Positions 37,053 to 47,400 of a DNA stretch of 64,000 nucleotides are shown piece by piece. Position numbers and translations under genes: made by a program. The notes under the pieces were generated by a model that was not told the DNA's origin, made no database searches, and saw nothing but the letters and a program-made list of their open reading frames with translations. This DNA comes from Alicyclobacillus tolerans (GTDB taxonomy: Bacteria; Bacillota; Bacilli; Alicyclobacillales; Alicyclobacillaceae). Where the stretch lies: contig NZ_FRAF01000002.1 of assembly GCF_900142255.1 (NCBI RefSeq), positions 104,408-168,407 on the forward strand. The letters run 5' to 3'. Position 1 is the stretch's first letter, and each line of letters opens with the position of its first letter.

Positions 37053-39746
37053 ATGGATGGGACTGTGGCATGGTTAGAAAAAGAAAATTTGCAAACAGAA
37101 AAGTGCAGTGAGAATTTATATAGCGTGACTTCAATTCAGGAGATTCAACACTACGTGGAAATGGCTAGCCGTGTTATAGCACCGCTTGGACCTATAACTG
37201 AATTTGCAGCACGCAATCCTTGGCAGGGACTTGAACATCATTCATTTACAGCCGTTGCCAAGTGGTTGAAAGAAACCCACCATGTTGACATATTACCCAG
37301 TGCTGCCTTATTAAAGGATGCAAAAAATCGTGGAGAAATCCATGCATCAATACTCAAAAATACATTAGAGAAATGGTTAGATCATCAATCTTTTCACTTA
37401 CCTAATGAGTTGGTTAGGAATTTTTGTAATTCTGCATTGGAATTCGACGAGTTACCGCCTCATATTTTGGACGATCCTGATATCAAGATATTGGCTGAGG
37501 ATCTATCATATCTTCGTTGGCCTGTGAAGATGAATCGGAGAGTACAGTCACTCAGTTTTCAAGTTACAGAAAAATTGGGTGTCCAAATTACAGAAGAATT
37601 GAATCGCCAGATGATAAAATGGTGCAAACTTTATTTGGGCAAGGATGAAGCCAAGTGGGCTATGCCGCATTCTCAATATGGGTTTTATCAAGCATGGCGT
37701 CGTCTTGCACCATATGACCCTGAACTGACCCGTTCACAGCGACAGCTTGTTAAAAATTGTCCTCACGAAGCAACAGAGGCTTTACAAGAGGCTCTTCTAG
37801 CATTGAAAATTCCTAGTCATCAAGTACAGGAATATCTTGAAGCTCATTTACTTTCGTTGCCAGGATGGGCGGGTATGTTGCTTTGGAAATCACAGGAATT
37901 CCCTGAATCAAACTTACTGCTTATCGATTATTTAGCTATCCGAATTTCTCTGGAACGAATTTTATTGCAACCTTATCTGCCTCTATCTTTGGAAACTACG
38001 GAAGAATATTTTGATCTTGCTTATTGTATGGCAGCTTGGTACATGTGGGCGAATTTTCCTATTCAAGCCTGGAAATCACTGTCTATCTCAGAACAACGTG
38101 AATATATGAAACTCGCCTATTGCTTTAATGATTTAGTGCGCAGACAAATGGGCTTACAGGCGTGGGAGAAAACATACGAAGAACGTTTAAAAATGAAAAT
38201 CTTGCCTATGTCTGATGAAGCGATTATAGAGGAGAAAAGTATGGCGCAATGGGCATTTTGCATCGATACACGTTCAGAACCGTTTCGCCGAGCTTTGGAA
38301 AAAGCGGGTCCATTTGAAACGATAGGTGTTGCTGGCTTTTTTGGATTGCCTATTGAAACTTACGAACTTGACTGTCATCACGGCCACGCTTCATTACCGG
38401 TCATACTGAAACCAAAACATCGAATTATGGAAATGGCTTCTCCAGATGAATGGGCTCGTTATAAAAGCCGTAAACAAGCAAAGCAACTGTTTGCGCGGAT
38501 CTTTAAAAATATGAAACAAAATATGTTAGCTAGTTTATTGCTTCCGGAATTGAGTGGTCCGTGGCTTAGTGTCAATATGTTAGCACGCAGTTTTTTTCCA
38601 AACGGGGCAGGACGTTTATGGAAAAAAGTTCATCATCATTGGATGTCCAAACCTTCGACTCGACTTTCATTGGACTTTATGCAAGACGAGTCAAAATTGC
38701 CGATGGGATTAACAGATAAAGAAAAGGTTAATTATGTCAGACAATCCCTACAACTCATGAGTCTGACAGATAATTTTTCTCCACTGATTGTTATTTGTGG
38801 ACATGGAAGCCGGAGTACAAACAATCCTTATGCTTCCGCTTTAGATTGTGGCGCATGTGGGGGGGCTTCGGGAAGTTTTAACGCTCGTGTATTGGCCATG
38901 CTTTGTAATCAATCCAACGTAAGGGAAAGATTGGCCACTGAAGGTATCTGCATTCCGGAGCATACTGTGTTTGTTGCCGCAGAACACATCACTACATTCA
39001 ATGAAATACGCTGGTTGTACGTTCCTGAATTGACAGATGAAGCTGAGCGGGCATTTCATCGAATTCAGGAAGTCCTTCCGAAAGTTAGTGAAATCGTAAA
39101 TAAAGAACAGATCGCCCGTTTGCCGAATCTAAATTTTTATTCTGCCAATAGCCAAAAAATGATGCAACGTTTCTCGGAAGACTGGAGTGAAGTGCGGCCA
39201 GAATGGGGGCTAGCTCAAAATGCTGCTTTTATCATTGGAACCAGAAAATTGACTAAAGCAGGTAATTTTGGTGGAAGAGTATTTTTGCATACTTATGATT
39301 GGCAACAAGATAAAGATGGAACTATCCTGTCCAACATTATTGCCGGACCGGCTACTGTAGCTCAATGGATCAATCTCCAATACTACGCCTCGACAGTCGC
39401 ACCTCATTATTACGGGAGCGGCAATAAAGCTACACAAACAGTGACAGCTAATTTTGGAGTTATGCAAGGTAATGCGAGTGATTTATTGACCGGTTTACCC
39501 TGGCAATCTGTCATGAAATCCGATTATAATCCATATCACGCTCCCTTGCGGCTATTGGTTGTCATAGAAGCACCTTATCACTATGTTGAAAACTTATTGA
39601 TTCAAGATGTTACATTTCGTCAAAAAATTGAAAACGGATGGATTCGACTTGCGTCTATAGATGAAAAAGGACATTGGATAAATTGGTTTAATTCTATTCA
39701 TGAAGCCAGCGCAGAATTTGCAGCAAAGGAAGGACTATATGAATAA
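37053..39746 (+). CDS. dabA: Inorganic carbon transporter subunit DabA (DUF2309)
   Basis: The 897-residue product is the zinc, carbonic-anhydrase-like subunit of the DAB carbon-uptake complex. The four residues equivalent to the known zinc/active site are present: Cys403 and Asp405 in FCIDTRSEP, and His584 and Cys599 in CGHGSRSTNNPYASALDCGACGG, with the same 15-residue spacing as in the Halothiobacillus protein. AAGGGGGTGA lies just before the ATG. It should sit on the inner membrane face with DabB. Its 3' end overlaps the start of a DUF2294 gene by 8 bases. Confidence 0.95.
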   Translation: MDGTVAWLEKENLQTEKCSENLYSVTSIQEIQHYVEMASRVIAPLGPITEFAARNPWQGLEHHSFTAVAKWLKETHHVDILPSAALLKDAKNRGEIHASILKNTLEKWLDHQSFHLPNELVRNFCNSALEFDELPPHILDDPDIKILAEDLSYLRWPVKMNRRVQSLSFQVTEKLGVQITEELNRQMIKWCKLYLGKDEAKWAMPHSQYGFYQAWRRLAPYDPELTRSQRQLVKNCPHEATEALQEALLALKIPSHQVQEYLEAHLLSLPGWAGMLLWKSQEFPESNLLLIDYLAIRISLERILLQPYLPLSLETTEEYFDLAYCMAAWYMWANFPIQAWKSLSISEQREYMKLAYCFNDLVRRQMGLQAWEKTYEERLKMKILPMSDEAIIEEKSMAQWAFCIDTRSEPFRRALEKAGPFETIGVAGFFGLPIETYELDCHHGHASLPVILKPKHRIMEMASPDEWARYKSRKQAKQLFARIFKNMKQNMLASLLLPELSGPWLSVNMLARSFFPNGAGRLWKKVHHHWMSKPSTRLSLDFMQDESKLPMGLTDKEKVNYVRQSLQLMSLTDNFSPLIVICGHGSRSTNNPYASALDCGACGGASGSFNARVLAMLCNQSNVRERLATEGICIPEHTVFVAAEHITTFNEIRWLYVPELTDEAERAFHRIQEVLPKVSEIVNKEQIARLPNLNFYSANSQKMMQRFSEDWSEVRPEWGLAQNAAFIIGTRKLTKAGNFGGRVFLHTYDWQQDKDGTILSNIIAGPATVAQWINLQYYASTVAPHYYGSGNKATQTVTANFGVMQGNASDLLTGLPWQSVMKSDYNPYHAPLRLLVVIEAPYHYVENLLIQDVTFRQKIENGWIRLASIDEKGHWINWFNSIHEASAEFAAKEGLYE

Positions 39747-40104
39747 ATCAAAAGGTATGGTGGAGTCAGAAATCAGTAGAGCTTTGACACAGTGGGAAAA
39801 AGATTATCTAGGTCGTGGATCATTGACGGTTAAGTCAGACATCTTAAGGGATATGGTCATTGTGACCTTGCGTGGCATACTCACACCTGCAGAATATACT
39901 TTATGCAGCGATAAGGAAGGTATTTTATCTATTAAACGTATACGCACCAGCTTGGTGGAGTCGGGCATAGAGGAACTGAAAGAAATTATCTTAAGAATTA
40001 CGGGACAAGAGGTAGTGTGTTTTCATACGGATATTAGCACGCGGACGGGAGAACGGGTCATGTTGTTTCGCTTGGCAAATGATATGTCCAGCCTATTCTC
40101 CTAA
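39739..40104 (+). CDS. DUF2294 protein coupled to dabA
   Basis: The 121-residue product matches the DUF2294 family as I recall it: EISRALTQWEKDYLGRGS, ILRDMVIVTLRGILTPAEY and a C-terminal STRTGERVMLFRL. The family has no known biochemical role. AAGGAAGGA precedes the ATG, which overlaps the end of dabA by 8 bases, so it should be made in step with DabA. No membrane segment is present, so it would be a soluble partner or regulator of the carbon transporter. That link is inference from position only. Confidence 0.82.
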   Translation: MNKSKGMVESEISRALTQWEKDYLGRGSLTVKSDILRDMVIVTLRGILTPAEYTLCSDKEGILSIKRIRTSLVESGIEELKEIILRITGQEVVCFHTDISTRTGERVMLFRLANDMSSLFS

Positions 40105-40123
40105 TAGGTTCAGTCAGTCCAGC

Positions 40124-40153
40124 TTACATATGAAAAGAGAGCCATGTTACAAT
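40124..40153 (+). promoter_or_regulatory. Probable promoter of the MazG-like gene
   Basis: TTACAT (40124-40129) and TACAAT (40148-40153) are 18 bases apart and lie about 40 bases before the start codon. Confidence 0.5.
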
Positions 40154-40192
40154 GCAAGAGATACCTGATTATTCACTTGGCGAGGCAGTGAG

Positions 40193-40510
40193 GTGCTCAC
40201 GTTGGAAACCAAGACAGTATCGTTGCCCAGGCTGAATGGATTATCACCTACGCTTGAATCTACAATGTTAAAAATCATGGAGGAAGTAGGCGAGTTGGCG
40301 CAGGTAATTGGGAAATTCCGCGGCCTGTCTGGAGAACGAGCAGTTTTAGAAGAAGCGCAGATTGCGCGAGCCATTGTTTCTGAACTTTTAGATGTTGCTC
40401 AGACTGCAACATCTATGATGTTTGTAATTGAAGATATGTACGGTATCGATATGGAAGATGAGGTTTACAAGCATGTCGATAAATTGCGGCGTAAAGGGTA
40501 TCTTGCTTAA
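40193..40510 (+). CDS. MazG-like nucleotide pyrophosphohydrolase-fold protein
   Basis: The 105-residue, all-helical product has the metal-binding pattern IMEEVGELAQ (near residue 30) followed by SELLDVAQTATSM (near 65), as in MazG-like proteins. These hydrolyse nucleoside triphosphates to monophosphates and often cleanse damaged nucleotides. The start may be GTG 40193 or TTG 40202; GAGG lies 7 to 8 bases before each. It ends at a strong terminator and converges with the DNA-repair gene nfo. Confidence 0.83.
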   Translation: MLTLETKTVSLPRLNGLSPTLESTMLKIMEEVGELAQVIGKFRGLSGERAVLEEAQIARAIVSELLDVAQTATSMMFVIEDMYGIDMEDEVYKHVDKLRRKGYLA

Positions 40511-40520
40511 ACCCAAACGT

Positions 40521-40562
40521 AAGCCTCCCCGTTCAATGATATAGACAACGGGGAGGCTTTGT
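40521..40562. terminator. Terminator after the MazG-like gene
   Basis: AAGCCTCCCCGTT (40521-40533) and AACGGGGAGGCTT (40547-40559) form a perfect 13-bp stem. The T run is short on the plus strand. Confidence 0.8.
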
Positions 40563-40623
40563 CTCAGTTAGCCAACCAAGAGGCGGGGATTTCTATATAA
40601 AAAAACTTTATTCTCGATCCGAT

Positions 40624-41517
40624 TTAATTCTCGCCTTCACCAGAATTTAAGTTACCAGAAGCTTGATAAAATTCTTCTGGTCCTCGAGGTCTATCAAGTA
40701 ACATATCTATTTCGGTACGGTAAAGTCCGTTTGGTGTTTCAAGAATTTGTGGGATACCGCGTAAGACTTCATGATGAACAATTCGATAAAGTGCTTCCAA
40801 GCCAATCGAACCTTCCCCAATGTTAGCATGTCTGTCCTTGTGAGAACCAAACGGATTTTTGGAATCATTGATGTGAGCCACTTTAAGACGCGACAATCCG
40901 ATAACTTGATCAAATTTTTTCAGGAAACCATCGAAATCATTGACAATATCATATCCAAAACTATAGTTGTGACAAGTATCTATACATACCCCGAGCCGTT
41001 CATGGTGTTTAACACGGCTAATGATTTCTGAGATTTCTTCTAGTGAATTACCTACTTTGGAGCCGTCGCCGGCCATAGTCTCCAAGCAGATATATAGATT
41101 TTCCGAGCCGCTCAGTATACTGTTTAGTCCCTCAGCAATGCGATTGAGTGCGAAATCGACGCCCTCACCGACATGTGATCCCGGATGCATAACGATGTAT
41201 TGAAAACCGAGATATTCAACTCGCTCAATCTCCTCTTTGAGAACGTTCAATCCGTACTCCCAGGTATCCTCCTTTGGGCTTGCTAGGTTGACCAAATATG
41301 AAAGGTGGACTACAGGATCGACAATATGATGCTCACGCATGATTTCCAGGGCTTGATCGCGATGAAAATCAGTGATTGGTCTTGCTTTTCCTCCTCGGTT
41401 GCTACGTGTGTAAATCATATAAGTATTCGCATCGTAATGAATGGTTTCATTGACAGCAGCCAGTAGTCCCGTTTTGGCAACGGAAACATTGGCGCCAAGC
41501 AATATCGGCTTGTCCAA
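40624..41517 (-). CDS. nfo: Endonuclease IV (AP endonuclease)
   Basis: The 297-residue zinc enzyme cuts DNA 5' to abasic sites in base-excision repair. The family signatures are GVCIDTCHNYSFGYD near residue 178 and HINDSKNPFGSHKDRHANIGEG near 230, plus the metal ligands in VMHPGSH, CLETMAG and ILETPNG. The start is TTG 41517, 9 bases after GAGGAG on the minus strand. It is divergent from the PBP gene, with a 151-base shared upstream region. Confidence 0.95.
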   Translation of the reverse strand: MDKPILLGANVSVAKTGLLAAVNETIHYDANTYMIYTRSNRGGKARPITDFHRDQALEIMREHHIVDPVVHLSYLVNLASPKEDTWEYGLNVLKEEIERVEYLGFQYIVMHPGSHVGEGVDFALNRIAEGLNSILSGSENLYICLETMAGDGSKVGNSLEEISEIISRVKHHERLGVCIDTCHNYSFGYDIVNDFDGFLKKFDQVIGLSRLKVAHINDSKNPFGSHKDRHANIGEGSIGLEALYRIVHHEVLRGIPQILETPNGLYRTEIDMLLDRPRGPEEFYQASGNLNSGEGEN

Positions 41518-41668
41518 AAGTTCTGCTCCTCTCGTAACTTATCTTTCTCTAAGCATAGCTGAAATTGAGTCGCGTCAAAAGTCTTACATCTTTTCTGCAG
41601 TCTACTCATGAACTTGGTCCTGCGTGGGTATCCTTTGCTTGCAAGTGTCTCATTGGGAGGAGGAGCAG

Positions 41669-43696
41669 ATGTTGGAACAGGAAGACAATCTTCGTCTAAA
41701 GAGACTTCCGTTCATCTACCTGCTCGTGTTTCTAGCGATGTTAGGGCTTGTGATTCGACTTGGCGTCTTACAAATTGTCCATCGCCAGGAATACAAGGAA
41801 GCTGCCAATCAGGTTCAGTACACAAAAATTCCATTATTACCAAGACGGGGCTATCTTTATGACGCTCACATGCGGTTGCTCGCATATAATCAACCTGTTT
41901 ATAACTTGGTATATATGCGTGTTGCCAAAATGCCGCCATTGACTCAAAAACAGATTTCCCAATTGGCAAAAGGATTAGGCGTGGCAGCCAAACCTCTCCA
42001 AGCTGCAGCAGAAACTGAACATACTTGTGACGATCCGGCTATACTTCTGGAAGCTCTCAATGAGAAACAAATTGCATACGTGTCAGAGCATCAGTCGCAA
42101 TATCCTGGTTTGAGAATCGTGGAAAGCACGCGTCGCTGTTATCCCTATGGACCTTTAGCAGGACATTTGCTCGGCTATGTTCATCCTCAGTCACCGGAAG
42201 AAGTAGCTTATTATCAAAAAAAACATTATCTTTCCAGTCAGCGTGTCGGATTAACAGGTGTTGAGGAATCTTATGAAGCTCTATTGCAGGGAAGTGTAGG
42301 ATACGAAGTATGGAAAATAAACCCTTTCGGTATTCCTACCCGTTTAATGGGTGTAGATCCGCAACCTCAGGCTGGTCAATCTCTACGATTGACGTTTGAC
42401 AGTCGTCTACAAGCGGAAGGACAAAACTTGGTGGCTCAGGAAGTACAGCGTGTTCGTCAACAACAAGGTCAGCATTTGGTCGATGCTGAAGCAGTGATGT
42501 TAGATGTTCACACTGGCGCTGTGAAGATGATGATTTCATATCCGTATATCGATCCAAATTGGTTTGTCAATCCAATACTCTATAAAAAACATAGCCATTA
42601 TCTGAATAATCCTATTCTCACACCGGCTATTAATCACAGTCTATCGAGTCCACGTTATCCAGGTTCGACCGTCAAGCCTATCAATATTATAGCCGGACTG
42701 ATGAATCACGTCATTACACCTTCAACCACCATTTTTGATGAAGGTCATGAAATGGTGGGGACTTATAATGCACATGACTGGAAGTGGAATGGTCATGGCT
42801 TAGTTGATGCTAAAAGGGCAATCGAAGTGTCTTGTGATACGTTTATGTACGATTTAGGTATGTGGCTTGCAGAATGGCATGATCATCAACCAGCAGGAGA
42901 GAAGTTTTCTTATTGGTACACACATGAGAGAATTCTTGGACTCCAGAAACTGTTTGATTGGGAGTGGAAGTTCGGACTCGGACCTAAAACGGGTATAGAT
43001 TTACCTGGGGAAGTAACTGGCCGATTTTATACAGATGATGTGATTCATCACGATATAGCACCCTATGATGTGGTGGGTATGGATAAGGCAATTGCCAAAG
43101 GGAAATTTTTGCCGAATCACGGTCTGCTCTACGATAATGCTTTTGCGGCCATTGGTCAAATGCAGGAGTTCACACCCTTACAGTTAGCTGTGAGCGCTAT
43201 GATGATTGCAAATGGAGGTGAATTTATCACGCCTCACATAGTTGATGCAATTCTCACGCCAGATGGTAAGAAAGTGGTTCAAACCGTAGCAGTACAGCGA
43301 CATTCTTTGCATATCCCAAAAACGTATATGCGTGTTGTGCAGGAAGGCATGGAGGCTGCGACAACCCATAAAGAAGGTACAGCTACTCGTTTCTTTGTTG
43401 GTTCGGCTTATAAGGTTGCAGGAAAAACAGGAACAGCAGAAATCAGTCAGTTTGGAAAAAAAACAGATATTTCACTGTTCGTAGGTTACGCCCCTGCTAT
43501 CCATCCACAAGTAGCGATTGCTGTGATGGTACCGGGTTCGGCAGGAACCAGTGATGCTGCTGTACCGCTTGCCAAAAAATTGTTGGATGCATACTTCTGT
43601 CTCTCTGCTCCTCATGGCTCAAACCATTCGTTAGCGAACGATGCAACGGAATGGTTGCAAAGTTTTGCATATCGAACAACAGAAGAGGCGAATTAA
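41669..43696 (+). CDS. Class B penicillin-binding protein (PBP2-type transpeptidase)
   Basis: The 675-residue product cross-links peptidoglycan. It has a short cytoplasmic head, one membrane helix (about residues 14-34, FIYLLVFLAMLGLVIRLGVLQ, read in parts), a PBP dimer domain and a transpeptidase domain. The active serine is Ser333 in PGSTVKP (SxxK), the SxN-type motif reads VSCDTF, and the KTG motif is at Lys586 in AGKTGTAE. The SxN position has Asp, as in many PBP2 proteins. Length and layout fit the rod-shape PBP2A/PbpH group of Bacillus. ATG 41669 follows GGGAGG. It is probably the sole gene of its unit. Confidence 0.93.
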   Translation: MLEQEDNLRLKRLPFIYLLVFLAMLGLVIRLGVLQIVHRQEYKEAANQVQYTKIPLLPRRGYLYDAHMRLLAYNQPVYNLVYMRVAKMPPLTQKQISQLAKGLGVAAKPLQAAAETEHTCDDPAILLEALNEKQIAYVSEHQSQYPGLRIVESTRRCYPYGPLAGHLLGYVHPQSPEEVAYYQKKHYLSSQRVGLTGVEESYEALLQGSVGYEVWKINPFGIPTRLMGVDPQPQAGQSLRLTFDSRLQAEGQNLVAQEVQRVRQQQGQHLVDAEAVMLDVHTGAVKMMISYPYIDPNWFVNPILYKKHSHYLNNPILTPAINHSLSSPRYPGSTVKPINIIAGLMNHVITPSTTIFDEGHEMVGTYNAHDWKWNGHGLVDAKRAIEVSCDTFMYDLGMWLAEWHDHQPAGEKFSYWYTHERILGLQKLFDWEWKFGLGPKTGIDLPGEVTGRFYTDDVIHHDIAPYDVVGMDKAIAKGKFLPNHGLLYDNAFAAIGQMQEFTPLQLAVSAMMIANGGEFITPHIVDAILTPDGKKVVQTVAVQRHSLHIPKTYMRVVQEGMEAATTHKEGTATRFFVGSAYKVAGKTGTAEISQFGKKTDISLFVGYAPAIHPQVAIAVMVPGSAGTSDAAVPLAKKLLDAYFCLSAPHGSNHSLANDATEWLQSFAYRTTEEAN

Positions 43697-43699
43697 AAG

Positions 43700-43729
43700 T
43701 TGCCGATACTTCAAGAAAAGGCTTACAAT
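43700..43729 (+). promoter_or_regulatory. Probable promoter of the TetR-icmF unit
   Basis: TTGCCG (43700-43705) and TACAAT (43724-43729) are 18 bases apart. The predicted transcription start near 43736 falls just before the palindrome at 43738. Confidence 0.55.
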
Positions 43730-43737
43730 TAGATTGA

Positions 43738-43751
43738 TGAGCGAGCGCTCA
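43738..43751. promoter_or_regulatory. Candidate autoregulatory operator of TetR-icmF
   Basis: TGAGCGAGCGCTCA has perfect 6-base arms around a 2-base centre at the predicted transcription start, just before the ribosome site of the TetR gene. The form is typical of TetR operators such as those of FadR. Confidence 0.65.
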
Positions 43752-43767
43752 GTCGGAGGTGACTACG

Positions 43768-44388
43768 CTGGCCTTACAAATTGGTACACAAGTCAAAGAT
43801 CCAGAAAGAGTGAGGCTGCGCCGTGAACAAATTGTTCATGCAGCTGTAGAGTTGTTTATTCAAAAAGGATTTCATCGTACGACTACTCGTGAAATTGCCA
43901 AAGCAAGCGGTTTATCCAATGGAGCCCTTTACGAATACGTGGAAACCAAAGAAGATATTCTCTTTCTTGTCTGCCGCCATATTCATCAGGAGGTGCGTAA
44001 TAGATTAGCAGATTGTTTGCGTCTTCCTGGTTGTGGTGCGGAGAAATTACGTCAAGCTCTCTACAGTTTTTGTGAAGTGATGGTTGCTATGCAGGATGAA
44101 ATCTTGTTGATCTATCAAGAATCTAAAGCCTTGCCAAAGGTTTATCTGCGTGAAGTACTCGCTGAAGAACAAATGGTTGTAGGTATTTTTGAAAAGTTAC
44201 TGTACGAAGGAATTGAAGACGGTTCGATTCAACTTCCGGCTGATCGCGTTTCGATTCTGGCGCAAGATGCCGTTGCTATGGGTGAGATGATTGCCTTTCG
44301 CCGATGGGCGTTGCGAGCGTTTGAAGGACCAACTTTGTTGGCAACGCAAGTCGATCTTATATTGCGTGCTGCAGGTGTATCTCCGTAG
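43768..44388 (+). CDS. TetR-family regulator of the icmF unit
   Basis: The product has about 206 residues with an N-terminal helix-turn-helix (REQIVHAAVELFIQKGFHRTTTREIAKASGLSNGALYEYVETKEDI, read in parts). A perfect anti-SD match, GGAGGTGA (43755-43762), lies 5 bases before CTG 43768. GTG 43759 is part of that site and cannot be the start, so CTG is likely. It probably controls its own gene and icmF through the palindrome at 43738, with acyl-CoA as the likely effector by analogy with FadR. Confidence 0.88.
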   Translation: MALQIGTQVKDPERVRLRREQIVHAAVELFIQKGFHRTTTREIAKASGLSNGALYEYVETKEDILFLVCRHIHQEVRNRLADCLRLPGCGAEKLRQALYSFCEVMVAMQDEILLIYQESKALPKVYLREVLAEEQMVVGIFEKLLYEGIEDGSIQLPADRVSILAQDAVAMGEMIAFRRWALRAFEGPTLLATQVDLILRAAGVSP

Positions 44389-44479
44389 GCGGGAGTTTAT
44401 CAAATGGTACCATTTTCCGTTCTTTTCGTAATGTGGACAGCATCAGTAAACAGCTTACGCTTTGGAAAGGGTGTTGACT

Positions 44480-47400
44480 GTGGTAATGGATTCAACTCAA
44501 CTGAAGGAAAGTATGCGTCAGGAGGATATCGATCAGGCTGCTGTTGCCAAACAGGAAACGGAGCCCTATCGGCCGCACAATCCTGTGCGATTTGTTACTG
44601 CATCAAGCCTGTTTGATGGGCATGATGCTTCCATCAATATTATGCGTAGAATTCTTCAATCCTCTGGAGCAGAGGTCATTCATCTTGGCCATAACCGTTC
44701 TGCTTTGGAAATTGTCAATGCTGCTATCCAGGAGGATGCGCAGGGAATTGCCGTATCTTCATATCAAGGCGGACACATGGAATTTTTTCGCTACATCATT
44801 GATCTTCTGCGTGAGAAAGATGCTGGTCATATTCGTGTGTATGGCGGTGGTGGCGGTGTCATTGTGCCACAAGAAATCGAGGCTCTTGAAGCGTATGGCG
44901 TAGCGAAAATCTTTTCTCCCGAAGACGGTCGGCGCATGGGCTTACAAGGCATGATCAATCTGATGCTTCGTGAGTGTGATAAACCACCGGTACGGAATGT
45001 GCAGAAAATTTTAGAAAGTCAACCCAATCCTTCTCAACCGAAAGTGGTGGCTGAATGGGTGACACTCGCGGAGTCAGACGTTGCCAGTGGTTTTTCCAGT
45101 GAAGTTCGGGAACGTCTTCTACAACGTTCGAATCATGCACCTGTACTTGGTATCACGGGTACTGGTGGCGCAGGAAAATCGTCACTCACCGATGAACTCG
45201 TTCTTCGCTATCTTGCCGACTTTCCGAATCAAACAATTGCAATTTTCTCCATCGATCCGTCCAAACAACGCACTGGCGGGGCGTTGCTTGGCGATCGGAT
45301 TCGCATGAATAGTATCGATCATCCGCGCGTCTTCATGCGTTCCTTAGCCACTCGTTCTTCGCAGTCAGAATTGTCGTCGGCCATTCAAGATGCCATTTTG
45401 GTTGCGCGTGCTGCTGGTTACGATTTTATTATTGTGGAAACAAGCGGTATTGGCCAAGGCGACGCGCAAATTGTAGATGTTGCCGATCTGTCACTCTACG
45501 TTATGACCAGTGAGTTTGGGGCTCCTTCACAGCTGGAAAAAATCGAAATGCTTGATTATGCCGATCTCGTTACTATCAATAAGTTTGAACGCCGAGGATC
45601 AGAAGATGCTCTTCGACATGTTCGTAAACAAATACAACGGAATCGCAATCTGTTTGATCAATCCCTGGATGAGATGCCTGTGTACGGAACAATTGCAAGT
45701 CAATTTCGAGATCCAGGAACGGATCGGCTCTACCTGGCTATTTTAGATCATTTGCGTAAAAAGATGGGTGTTCAATGGGAATCGCGGCTTTTTAAAAATC
45801 CCGCTCAGATACAGAAGAAAAGTCTGATCGCTAATGATCGAGCTCATTATTTGCTCGAAATATCGCGGACGGTTAAGGAATACCGAAAGTTTGTTGAAAA
45901 TCAAGTGGATTTGGCTCGAAAAGCCTATCAATTACAGGGTGCTAAACGTGTGATGGAAAATTCACAAACGGATATGGAGCAGCAGACTGTGGCCCATTTG
46001 GATGTGGCTTTTCAGCGTATTTATCACTCGTTGCATCCTCAGACGAGACAAATTCTTGAACAGTGGGAAGAGAAAAAGCAAAAATATCAAGCGGATGAGC
46101 TGGTCAGCAAGATAAGAGACCGTGAAATACGGACACCTTTAGTGACAGTTTCTCTCTCCGGTACGCGGGTTCCTAAAGTTTGTTTGCCGCGTTATGAAGA
46201 TTGGGGAGAAATTGTTCGCTGGTCACTGATGGAAAATGTTCCAGGAGAATTTCCTTTTACGGCTGGCGTCTTTCCATTGAAGCGTACAGAGGAAGATCCG
46301 AAACGACAATTTGCAGGTGAAGGTACGCCCAGCCGCACCAATCGAAGGTTTCATTATTTGTCTAAGAATGATGCAGCCAAAAGGCTTTCGACAGCTTTTG
46401 ATTCAGTCACGCTATATGGTGAAGATCCGGCGGAAAGGCCAGATATATATGGCAAAATTGGCGAGAGTGGCGTAAGTGTCTGCACGTTGGATGATATGAA
46501 GCAATTGTATGACGGATTTGATCTCTGTCATCCCATGACGAGTGTCTCTATGACCATTAATGGTCCTGCTCCCATTTTACTTGCGATGTATATGAACACC
46601 GCGATCGATCAACAAATAGATATTTTCAGAAATCGCGAGTGTCGCGAACCTAGCCAGGAAGAAATTTGCCAGATTCGGGAAAAGACGTTGCAGACAGTCC
46701 GAGGTACGGTACAGGCTGACATTTTAAAAGAAGACCAGGGACAGAATACTTGCATTTTCTCAACTGAATTTGCTTTAAAAATGATGGGTGATATTCAGGA
46801 GTATTTTATTGAGCATCAGGTTCGTAACTATTACTCTGTCTCAATCAGTGGTTATCACATTGCAGAAGCTGGAGCCAATCCGATTACACAATTAGCGTTG
46901 ACACTTTCAAATGCTTTTACGTATGTGGAGTATTATTTAAGTCGCGGTATGAAGATTGACGATTTTGCACCCAACCTATCGTTTTTCTTCTCGAATGGAA
47001 TGGATCCGGAATATACGGTCATTGGCCGTGTTGCAAGGCGCATTTGGTCAATTGTTATGCGGGAACGCTATGGAGCCAACGATCGCAGTCAAAAATTGAA
47101 GTATCATATTCAAACCTCAGGCCGATCTCTGCACGCCCAAGAGATTGATTTTAATGATATTCGTACGACGTTGCAAGCATTGTTGGCGATTTACGATAAT
47201 TGTAATTCGTTGCATACCAACGCTTACGACGAGGCCATTACGACTCCCACAGAAGAATCGGTTCGTCGAGCCATGGCCATTCAATTGATCATTTCTCGTG
47301 AGTTCGGACTTACTAAAAATGAAAATCCACTTCAAGGTTCATTCATTGTTGAAGAACTCACTGATTTAGTGGAGTCCGCAGTATTAGAAGAATTTGAACG

